Shown in pieces: positions 1 to 5,793 of a stretch of 6,827 nt of DNA (the stretch's first letter is position 1; every line of letters begins with the position of its first letter). The notes beneath the pieces are model-generated. The model worked only from the letters and a program-made list of their open reading frames with translations. It did not search any database and was not told where the DNA came from. The stretch covers positions 1 through 6,827 of the forward strand of contig JAGAAM010000057.1 in assembly GCA_017615235.1 (NCBI GenBank). Direction: 5' to 3'. The translations under genes were made by a program, and so were the position numbers. The DNA comes from Clostridia bacterium (GTDB taxonomy: Bacteria > Bacillota_A > Clostridia > Oscillospirales > CAG-382).

Positions 1-468
<468 letters not shown>

Positions 469-482
469 TTAAAAAGTTCCTC

Positions 483-511
483 CTGAAATATTTTCATACA
501 TACTGAAATAT
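483..511 (-). repeat. 9-bp direct repeat in the nifJ leader, 20-bp period
   Basis: On the minus strand ATATTTCAG occurs twice, at 503-511 and 483-491, exactly 20 bp apart. The upstream copy overlaps the -10 element and the downstream copy runs into the ribosome binding site. Between and across them is a short inverted repeat, TTTCA (492-496) and TGAAA (504-508) with a 7-bp spacer. Two helical turns between copies would suit a regulator binding one DNA face, but no known factor is recognised. In AT-rich DNA a 9-bp repeat may also be chance. Confidence 0.4.
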
Positions 512-535
512 ATCACTTTTTTTCTTTATTGTAAA
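507..535 (-). promoter_or_regulatory. Sigma-A-type promoter of nifJ
   Basis: On the minus strand TTTACA (535-530) and TATATT (512-507) are separated by exactly 17 bases, and TG lies one base upstream of the -10 (extended -10, GTGA then TATATT). Transcription would start near 500, giving a leader of about 30 bases before the ATG at 468. The remaining part of the 469-600 gap shows no convincing intrinsic terminator for the upstream malic enzyme gene: its short ACGG/CCGT repeat at 588-600 is not followed by a T-run, so readthrough into nifJ is possible. Confidence 0.72.
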
Positions 536-600
536 TAGCTTTTAAGAATTTTTCGACACTTTTTCGGCAAAAGACTTCCCTGCCATTACGGCAAAACCGT

Positions 601-1779
601 TCAGTGAGTGATTCTTGCGCTGTCTGAGTTTACGGCCGCTTCGATAACGCCTTTTGCTACAGCGGCGGCGACGTTTTTATCGAGCGGCGAAGGAATGATG
701 TTTTCGGGTCCGAGCTCGTTTTCAGGGATATAGGAAGCGAGCGCGACGGTCGCGGCGGCTTTCATCTCCTCGTTGATACAGCGCGCCCTGCAATCGAGCG
801 CACCGCGGAAGATCCCCGGGAACGCCAGCACGTTGTTGATCTGGTTCGGGTAATCCGAACGGCCGGTTCCGACTATGAACGCACCGGCTTTTTTCGCCTC
901 GTCGGGCATTATTTCGGGTTTGGGATTAGCCATGGCGAACACTATCGCTTTATCCGCCATCGAGCGAACCATGTCGGCGGTAACGACTCCCGGAGCGGAT
1001 ACTCCGATAAACGCGTCGGCGCCTCTCATCGCGTCCGCAAGATTGCCGGTGATCCCTTCACTGTTCGTGATCTCCGCAAGCGAGCGGTGAGCCGGAGAAA
1101 GCGTTTCGTCAGTTCTTGAAATAATACCGAATTTATCGCAGATAACGATGTTTTTCGCGCCTACGTTTATAAGATGACGGCAGATCGAACTGCCCGCGGC
1201 GCCTGCGCCGTTGATGACGATTTTTGCTTCTGAAATGCGCTTTCCCGCAACTTTCAAAGCGTTCAGCAAAGCCGCGCCTACGACTACTGCGGTACCGTGC
1301 TGATCGTCGTGAAATACCGGTATATCGCAGATCTTTTTTAGTTTTTCCTCTATCTCGAAACAGCGCGGAGCGCAGATGTCCTCGAGGTTTATGCCGCCGA
1401 ACGAGCCGGATATGAGCGCGATCGTCCGCACTATCTCGTCAACGTCTTTGCTTTTGATACAAATTGGAAACGCGTCGACGCCGGCGAACTCCTTGAAAAG
1501 TGCGCACTTTCCTTCCATAACCGGCATACCGGCTTCCGGTCCGATGTCGCCCAGACCGAGAACCGCAGTGCCGTCGGTTATCACGGCGACGAGGTTGGAA
1601 CGCCTTGTAAGACGGAACGATTCTTCGGGGTCGTCTTTTATCGCCAGACAGGGTTCGGCAACACCGGGAGTATAGGCGAGCGAAAGCGATTCGCGGTCGT
1701 TGATCGCAACGCGCGAAATCACTTCGATCTTACCCTGCCATTCGTAATGCTTTTTTAAGGATTCTTCGGAAATGTTCAT
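601..1779 (-). CDS. NAD(P)-dependent malic enzyme (oxaloacetate-decarboxylating), short bacterial form
   Basis: The enzyme oxidatively decarboxylates malate to pyruvate and CO2 with NAD(P)+ and a divalent metal, in the cytoplasm. At 392 residues it is the normal length of the short bacterial form and lacks the phosphotransacetylase-like domain of E. coli MaeB. The N-terminal malic domain (about 10-165) carries SLAYTPGVAEPC (33-44) with catalytic Tyr36, ITDGTAVLGLGDIGPEAGMP (67-86) and catalytic Lys91; metal ligands are probably Glu133, Asp134 and Asp159 (in FHDDQHGTA). The Rossmann domain has GAGAAG (191-196) with Asp215 after the second strand. Asn285 (MANPKPEI) and Asn316 (NQINNVLAFPGIFRG) fit the malate-binding positions. 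Cofactor preference cannot be decided from sequence. A strong ribosome site, AGGTGAGG at 1785-1792, lies five bases upstream of the ATG. Only 15 bases separate it from fumC, so the two are very probably cotranscribed, feeding fumarate-derived malate into pyruvate. No unique symbol is given because naming (maeA, maeB, ytsJ, mleA) varies. Confidence 0.95.
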   Translation of the reverse strand: MNISEESLKKHYEWQGKIEVISRVAINDRESLSLAYTPGVAEPCLAIKDDPEESFRLTRRSNLVAVITDGTAVLGLGDIGPEAGMPVMEGKCALFKEFAGVDAFPICIKSKDVDEIVRTIALISGSFGGINLEDICAPRCFEIEEKLKKICDIPVFHDDQHGTAVVVGAALLNALKVAGKRISEAKIVINGAGAAGSSICRHLINVGAKNIVICDKFGIISRTDETLSPAHRSLAEITNSEGITGNLADAMRGADAFIGVSAPGVVTADMVRSMADKAIVFAMANPKPEIMPDEAKKAGAFIVGTGRSDYPNQINNVLAFPGIFRGALDCRARCINEEMKAAATVALASYIPENELGPENIIPSPLDKNVAAAVAKGVIEAAVNSDSARITH

Positions 1780-1784
1780 TCTGG

Positions 1785-1792
1785 CCTCACCT
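1785..1792 (-). promoter_or_regulatory. Ribosome binding site of the malic enzyme in the fumC-malic enzyme gap
   Basis: AGGTGAGG on the minus strand sits within the 15-base gap between the fumC stop (1797-1795) and the malic enzyme ATG (1779-1777), five bases before the ATG. There is no room for a separate promoter in the gap, which supports a two-gene transcript and possible reinitiation by ribosomes that finish fumC. Confidence 0.8.
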
Positions 1793-1794
1793 GT

Positions 1795-3168
1795 TCAGAT
1801 ACATTCTTCGGGACGGAAAGCTTTGTCGAATTCCTCCGGCGTCATATAACCGAGTTCAACGCAGGACTGTTTTAACGAAATGCCTTCCGCGGCGGCTTTT
1901 TTGGCGACTTCCGCAGATTTGTCGTAGCCGATATAAGGATTAAGAAGCGTTACGAGCATAAGCGATCTTTCAAGGTTATCGCGCATTTTCGCCTTGTCGG
2001 CTTTAATCCCCGAAACGCATCGCGTCGTAAACGATCCGATACCGTCGGAAAGTAGTTCAACGGATTGAAGGAAGTTATACGCCATTACCGGCAGGAAAAC
2101 GTTGAGCTCGAAATTCCCCTGCGAAGCGGCGAAACCGATCGCGGCGTCGTTGCCGGTCACCTGAACGGCGATCATCGTCATCGCCTCGCATTGAGTCGGA
2201 TTGACTTTTCCCGGCATTATCGAGGAACCCGGCTCGTTGGCGGGGATCGTTATCTCCGCAAGCCCGCATCGCGGTCCGGAAGCAAGCCAACGTATATCGT
2301 TCGCGATCTTCATCATATCAGCCGCAAGCGCTTTAATAGCGCCGTGCGCGAAGACAAGCCCGTCCGCCGAGGTCAGCGAACGGAATTTGTTGTCAGATTC
2401 CCTGAAAAGCGTTCCGGTCATAGAGGTAAGTTCACAGCAGGCCTTCGCGCCGAAGCCTTCGGGCGCGTTCAGGCCGGTGCCTACGGCGGTACCGCCTACG
2501 GCGAGATCGCGAAGCGAATCTACAGCGCCGATTATCTGTTTTTTATCCTTTTCGAGCATTCCGCGCCATCCGGAGATCTCCTGTGAGAACTCTATCGGAA
2601 CTGCGTCCTGGAGATGAGTGCGCCCGGATTTTATAACGCCTTCGTTTTCTTTTTCCAGTTTCAGAAAAGCGGATATAAGTCCGTCTATGGCGGGAATAAG
2701 GTTTTGTTCGACCGAAAGCACGGAAGCGATATTCATCGCTGACGGAAAAGTATCATTCGAGCTTTGCGAAAGATTCACGTCGTCGTTCGGATGCAACAGC
2801 TTATTACCGCAAACGGAATTCGCGCGGTTGGCTATGACTTCGTTGACGTTCATATTAGTCTGGGTGCCGGAACCGGTCTGCCATACGGAAAGAGGAAACT
2901 CGTAAGGCAATTCGCCGGAAAGGATATGATCGCAGGCGTCGGCGATCGCTTTCTCTTTTTCCTCCGTCATTACGGACGGCGCAAGCGCGCGATTGGCGCG
3001 CGCAGAGGCTTTTTTAAGCATGGCGAAAGCTTTGATGATCTCATCGGGCATCTTCTCGCTGCCGATGGGAAAATTGCGCCGGCTGCGTTCGGTCTGCGCT
3101 CCCCAAAGGCGATCCGAGGGTACTTCGACTGCGCCGAGTGAATCGCGTTCCATCCTAATGTTATCCAT
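1795..3168 (-). CDS. fumC: Class II fumarate hydratase (fumarase C)
   Basis: It reversibly hydrates fumarate to L-malate; class II fumarases are iron-free homotetramers of the aspartase/fumarase superfamily. The 457-residue product matches the usual length of about 460. Conserved regions in order: TGSGTQTNMNVNEV (98-111), SQSSNDTFPSAMN (134-146), SGRTHLQDAVP (181-191) with catalytic His185, and signature GSSIMPGKVNP (314-324) with catalytic Ser315, Lys321 and Asn323; these match E. coli FumC His188, Ser318, Lys324 and Asn326 with a constant offset of three. The THLQDA and NEPGSSIMPGKVNPTQ forms favour fumarase over aspartate ammonia-lyase, a close relative. I chose ATG at 3168-3166 because a GGAGGT site lies four bases upstream. 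The frame is open to an ATG at 3207, but that codon is upstream of the predicted transcription start and has no ribosome site. It is first in an operon with the malic enzyme. Confidence 0.96.
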   Translation of the reverse strand: MDNIRMERDSLGAVEVPSDRLWGAQTERSRRNFPIGSEKMPDEIIKAFAMLKKASARANRALAPSVMTEEKEKAIADACDHILSGELPYEFPLSVWQTGSGTQTNMNVNEVIANRANSVCGNKLLHPNDDVNLSQSSNDTFPSAMNIASVLSVEQNLIPAIDGLISAFLKLEKENEGVIKSGRTHLQDAVPIEFSQEISGWRGMLEKDKKQIIGAVDSLRDLAVGGTAVGTGLNAPEGFGAKACCELTSMTGTLFRESDNKFRSLTSADGLVFAHGAIKALAADMMKIANDIRWLASGPRCGLAEITIPANEPGSSIMPGKVNPTQCEAMTMIAVQVTGNDAAIGFAASQGNFELNVFLPVMAYNFLQSVELLSDGIGSFTTRCVSGIKADKAKMRDNLERSLMLVTLLNPYIGYDKSAEVAKKAAAEGISLKQSCVELGYMTPEEFDKAFRPEECI

Positions 3169-3172
3169 AATG

Positions 3173-3179
3173 ACCTCCC
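3173..3179 (-). promoter_or_regulatory. Ribosome binding site deciding the fumC start
   Basis: GGGAGGT on the minus strand lies four bases before the ATG at 3168. This fixes the fumC start there rather than at the in-frame ATG at 3207, giving 457 residues rather than 470. Confidence 0.8.
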
Positions 3180-3197
3180 TAATATTTTTCAAAATAT

Positions 3198-3226
3198 ATA
3201 TTATCACAAAAAAGAATACTTTTCAA
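3198..3226 (-). promoter_or_regulatory. Sigma-A-type promoter of the fumC-malic enzyme operon
   Basis: On the minus strand TTGAAA (3226-3221) and TAATAT (3203-3198) are 17 bases apart, with TGTG just upstream of the -10 (TGTGA then TAATAT). This matches the extended -10 or -16 TRTG motif of Gram-positive promoters. Initiation near 3191 gives a leader of about 22 bases. The -35 is one arm of an inverted repeat at 3221-3240. Confidence 0.78.
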
Positions 3227-3240
3227 TAACCGCATTGAAA
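3221..3240. repeat. 20-bp perfect-arm inverted repeat over the fumC -35, candidate operator
   Basis: TTTCAAT (3221-3227) and ATTGAAA (3234-3240) are perfect inverted 7-bp arms around the 6-bp spacer AACCGC. The left arm contains the whole fumC -35 hexamer. Arm length and spacing suit a dimeric helix-turn-helix repressor that would block RNA polymerase, but the sequence does not match an operator I can name; it is not the TTGT(G/T)A-type Rex site. The regulator is unknown. The repeat's centre is about 50 bp from the yifB -35, so yifB may be unaffected. Confidence 0.5.
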
Positions 3241-3279
3241 AATGATAACAAACAAAAGAATAATAATTGTAAAGAAATG

Positions 3280-3308
3280 TTGAAAAAGTAAAAATAATGT
3301 GATATTAT
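3280..3308 (+). promoter_or_regulatory. Sigma-A-type promoter of yifB
   Basis: TTGAAA (3280-3285) and TATTAT (3303-3308) are 17 bases apart, with TGTGA directly before the -10 (extended -10/TRTG motif). Initiation near 3315 gives a leader of about 35 bases that includes AAGGAGG at 3336-3342, seven bases before the yifB ATG. The design and downstream AT-rich run are close to those of the divergent fumC promoter. Confidence 0.75.
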
Positions 3309-3349
3309 ATATATTTGGAAAATAATGCAAGCAAAAAGGAGGACGAAGA

Positions 3350-4903
3350 ATGTCGATCAGTACGTTTTATTCTGCGGCTATCCGCGGCATCGACGGACAG
3401 ATAGTTACCGTCGAAGCGACGAGCGTTTTTTCATCACAGCCGCGTCTTGATATCATCGGCCTCCCCGATACCGCGATAAAAGAATCGCAGGGGCGCGTGC
3501 GTTCCGCCGCGAGAGCGCAGAACATCACTCTGAAAAAGGGCGTCCTTACCGTCAACCTCGCTCCCGCGGACCTTCGTAAAGAAGGCACGGTATATGACCT
3601 CCCGATACTGCTTTCGCTTATCGACGAACCGGGATTCAACAAGATCGATTTCTCCGACTGCTGCTTTTTAGGCGAACTTTCGCTTTCCGGGGAACTGCGC
3701 CCGGTGAACGGAGTGCTTCCGATGGCCGTGGCGGCTCGCGACGCCGGTTTCAAATACATTTTCGTCCCTGCCGAAAACGCCTGCGAAGCGTCAGCCGCAT
3801 ACGGGATCACGGTATACCCTGTGCAGAACGCCTCACAGCTTCTCAATCACTTCCTTTCCAAGCGCCGGATAGTGCCGATGCACTTTGACAAAGCGGATTT
3901 CTTTGCGATAAACAAGGATACGAAACTCGATTTTGCCGACGTGAAAGGTCAGGATTCGGCAAAAAAGGCGCTCGAGATCGCCGCCGCAGGCGAGCACAAC
4001 GTGCTTTTGATCGGGCCTCCCGGCTCCGGCAAGAGCATGCTCGCGTCACGCGTGCCTTACATCCTTCCCCCGATCACTCTTGAGGAATCGATAGAAACTT
4101 CAAAGATATATTCCATCGCCGGTCTAACCGCCGAGCTCAATCCCATCCTGTGTTCCCGTCCCTTCCGCGCACCGCACCATTCGCTGTCGACAGCGGCGCT
4201 TATCGGCGGCGGATCCGACCCGAAGCCGGGCGAGATTTCTCTCGCGAACAACGGCATGCTTTTCCTGGATGAATTTCCGGAATTCGGCAAACACAGCAGC
4301 GAAGTCTTACGCCAGCCCCTTGAAGACAAGCACGTGACGATCTCACGCGTGAACTCAACGGTGGATTACCCCTGCTCGTTTATGCTGATCTGCGCGATGA
4401 ACCCCTGCAAATGCGGATATTTCGGACACCCGACGCATCCCTGCAGCTGTACTCCGCAATCGCGGAGGAATTACCTTGCAATGGTTTCCGGACCGATACT
4501 CGACAGGATAGACATCCAGATCGAAGTAGGCGCTCTGGAATTCGAAGAGCTCGACACCTTCGTAGCCGCGGAATCGAGCGTAAAGATCCGCGAACGCGTC
4601 TGCAAAGCGCGCGAATTTGCGATGAGCCGTTTTGACGGCGATGTGCTTTCCGACGGCAGACCGCTTACCTGCAACGCGAGGATGCAGCCTCATCATATAC
4701 GCAAATACTGCGTTTTCGACGACGCCGGACGCGAAGTTTTACAGCTTGCATACCAAAAACTTTCGCTCTCCGCAAGGGGTTACGACCGCATACTGAAAGT
4801 CGCGAGGACGATCGCCGATTTCGACGAAAGCGAAACGATAAAGCGCGATCACATCGCTCTCGCCGTCAGAATGAGGAGCCTCGATCAGAAATACTTCGTG
4901 TAA
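3350..4903 (+). CDS. yifB: YifB/ComM family Mg-chelatase-like AAA+ ATPase
   Basis: The 517-residue product matches full-length YifB/ComM proteins (about 500-510). In Vibrio cholerae ComM is a hexameric helicase promoting branch migration during natural transformation; the role in non-competent bacteria is unclear. Domains in order: N-terminal Lon-protease-S5-like ChlI domain (about 20-140, including IIGLPDTAIKESQGRVRSA at 35-53), AAA+ Mg-chelatase domain (about 190-395), and C-terminal Mg-chelatase domain (about 410-510). The AAA+ core has Walker A GPPGSGKS (222-229), FRAPHHSLS (272-280), Walker B GMLFLDEF (302-309), sensor 1 Asn351, arginine-finger candidate Arg386 (SGPILDRIDI) and sensor 2 candidate Arg476 (SARGYDR). 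Two CxC pairs, Cys353/355 and Cys365/367, could bind metal; such pairs are common in Firmicutes members and absent from E. coli YifB. Start supported by AAGGAGG seven bases upstream. It has its own promoter and no dprA or other competence gene beside it here, so a role in transformation is not shown. Confidence 0.96.
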   Translation: MSISTFYSAAIRGIDGQIVTVEATSVFSSQPRLDIIGLPDTAIKESQGRVRSAARAQNITLKKGVLTVNLAPADLRKEGTVYDLPILLSLIDEPGFNKIDFSDCCFLGELSLSGELRPVNGVLPMAVAARDAGFKYIFVPAENACEASAAYGITVYPVQNASQLLNHFLSKRRIVPMHFDKADFFAINKDTKLDFADVKGQDSAKKALEIAAAGEHNVLLIGPPGSGKSMLASRVPYILPPITLEESIETSKIYSIAGLTAELNPILCSRPFRAPHHSLSTAALIGGGSDPKPGEISLANNGMLFLDEFPEFGKHSSEVLRQPLEDKHVTISRVNSTVDYPCSFMLICAMNPCKCGYFGHPTHPCSCTPQSRRNYLAMVSGPILDRIDIQIEVGALEFEELDTFVAAESSVKIRERVCKAREFAMSRFDGDVLSDGRPLTCNARMQPHHIRKYCVFDDAGREVLQLAYQKLSLSARGYDRILKVARTIADFDESETIKRDHIALAVRMRSLDQKYFV

Positions 4904-4914
4904 AACGGTTTACA
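4899..4914 (+). repeat. Small inverted repeat across the yifB stop codon
   Basis: TGTAAA (4899-4904) and TTTACA (4909-4914) are perfect inverted 6-bp arms around ACGG, and the left arm includes the TAA stop at 4901-4903. In RNA the stem is AU-rich and followed by UAAAAA rather than a U-run, so it is a poor terminator. It may be chance or a small stabilising hairpin. Confidence 0.3.
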
Positions 4915-4942
4915 TAAAAATCCTTTCGCATTTCACTTCTTT

Positions 4943-5036
4943 TGTGGAAAACTTTGTGGATAATGTGGGAAACTCCCGCGTTCAAAGGGTTTAAAAGGTC
5001 GGTTTTTTCCGTTTTCGGGAATTTTAATGTGGAAAA
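4943..5036 (+). other. Cluster of DnaA-box-like sequences (origin-like or DnaA-binding region)
   Basis: Four 9-mers in the same orientation resemble the DnaA box (TTATCCACA, whose reverse is TGTGGATAA). They are TGTGGAAAA at 4943-4951, the perfect TGTGGATAA at 4955-4963, TGTGGGAAA at 4964-4972 directly abutting it, and TGTGGAAAA at 5028-5036. The first three lie within 30 bases, spaced 12 and 9 apart. A 15-mer AATGTGGRAAACTCC is present twice (4962-4976 and 5026-5040), differing at one base. AT-rich DNA follows at 5041-5070. This mix of perfect and near boxes is what Firmicutes oriC regions look like, but no dnaA, dnaN, rpmH or other origin gene is in the window. It could also be a DnaA-titrating site or a DnaA-controlled promoter region for the downstream gene. 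Confidence 0.5.
5006..5025 (+). terminator. Weak hairpin with short T-run, possible terminator after yifB
   Basis: TTTCCG (5006-5011) pairs with CGGGAA (5016-5021) around a TTTT loop, giving six pairs including one G-U, followed by TTTT (5022-5025) and then AA. It lies about 100 bases after the yifB stop. The stem is short and the T-run brief, so termination would be weak. It sits inside the DnaA-box-like region and could be incidental. Confidence 0.3.
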
Positions 5037-5102
5037 CTCCGTAAAATAATTATCGTAAACGGGAATTATGTCACATCGAGTTATACAGTCAGGACGCAAA
5101 AA

Positions 5103-5783
5103 ATGGATTATCAGGGCGATTATTTTCCCGAGGAGCGCGACGAGCGCGAATCGAAGAGTTACCGTATCATAAAGAATATTTTCAAATGGACGATGTACGG
5201 ATGTTCTCTTATCGTCTGGATCCTCGTCATATACTTTATCATAATCAACGGCGATAAAGATATCATCAAGAAGAACTATATGACGGATATCTCCGGATAC
5301 GGGGATATCGACACCGAAAGCGTGAAGATATACCGCATAAACCCGTCGGTATTCATGAACGAAGACGCATCGATGCAGGTATATAACGTCGACTACGCTC
5401 CGGAATACGGGCTCCTGGAAATGGGCATACGCTTTAACGCCACAAAACTTACCGACGGCAACAACGGCGACGTGCTTTCTTACGTCCTTAGAGACAGCGA
5501 AGGAAACGAATACGCCCTGGTAAACAGGATCTGCGAAAAGAACGGCAGGAACGGATTCGCGAGGATCTGCTTCGCGGGACTCGAGATCGATCTCGAGTCA
5601 AATATATACAAGCTCCGCAACAAAGCCGACGAAAACGGCGATATCCCGCTTCCCGTCAGCGACGTGACCTATACCCTTTCGGTATATTACGATCCAGAAA
5701 ACGCCGGTTCGGAGCCGCTTTTCGTATTTACTATCTACAACAACGACACGGTAGTCAATACCGGAGAATACAAAAAAGGTTAA
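5103..5783 (+). CDS. Uncharacterised single-pass membrane protein with outer domain
   Basis: I do not recognise this 226-residue protein. Residues 1-28 are charged, with Lys18, Arg21, Lys24 and Lys28 just before a hydrophobic segment at about 29-49 (YGCSLIVWILVIYFII core). By the positive-inside rule this is an uncleaved signal anchor with a cytosolic N-terminus and residues 50-226 outside. The outer part looks beta-rich with no long helix. The stretch LLEMGIRFNATKL (104-116) followed by LSYVLRDSEGNEYALV (125-140) is faintly reminiscent of DUF4352/Ig-like extracellular domains, but this is only an impression. Outer Cys144 and Cys156 could form a disulfide. There is no lipobox, sortase signal or catalytic motif. 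The ribosome site is weak (AGGA, 5091-5094, eight bases before ATG). I find no clear promoter in 4904-5102. It is ten bases from the next gene, also a membrane protein, so the two are probably cotranscribed. Confidence 0.85.
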   Translation: MDYQGDYFPEERDERESKSYRIIKNIFKWTMYGCSLIVWILVIYFIIINGDKDIIKKNYMTDISGYGDIDTESVKIYRINPSVFMNEDASMQVYNVDYAPEYGLLEMGIRFNATKLTDGNNGDVLSYVLRDSEGNEYALVNRICEKNGRNGFARICFAGLEIDLESNIYKLRNKADENGDIPLPVSDVTYTLSVYYDPENAGSEPLFVFTIYNNDTVVNTGEYKKG

Positions 5784-5793
5784 GGAACGCTTT

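Noticed and set aside
541..600. Intrinsic terminator between the malic enzyme and nifJ
   Set aside because: The only stems are four or five pairs (ACGG/CCGT at 588-600, CTTTT/AAAAG further on) and none is followed by a T-run on the minus strand.
2065..2586. 173-codon plus-strand open frame
   Set aside because: It lies wholly antisense to fumC, whose catalytic motifs are intact, and its Arg/Gly-rich translation shows no domain.
3169..3207. Longer fumC start at ATG 3207 (13 extra residues)
   Set aside because: No ribosome binding site precedes it, it lies upstream of the predicted transcription start, it overlaps the -10 element, and the extra residues are not part of the fumarase N-terminus. 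The ATG at 3168 has a strong site and gives the family length.
3191..3215. Rex (redox) operator at the fumC -10
   Set aside because: TTGTGA is present, but the matching inverted half-site at the required spacing is absent; the bases belong to the extended -10 motif.
3367..3846. 159-codon minus-strand open frame
   Set aside because: It is antisense to the N-terminal ChlI domain of yifB, with no ribosome site and low-complexity Ser/Arg-rich translation.
4943..5070. Firm call of this gap as oriC
   Set aside because: Only one box is perfect, no origin-associated gene is present, and GC skew could not be computed; it is kept as a DnaA-box-like cluster.
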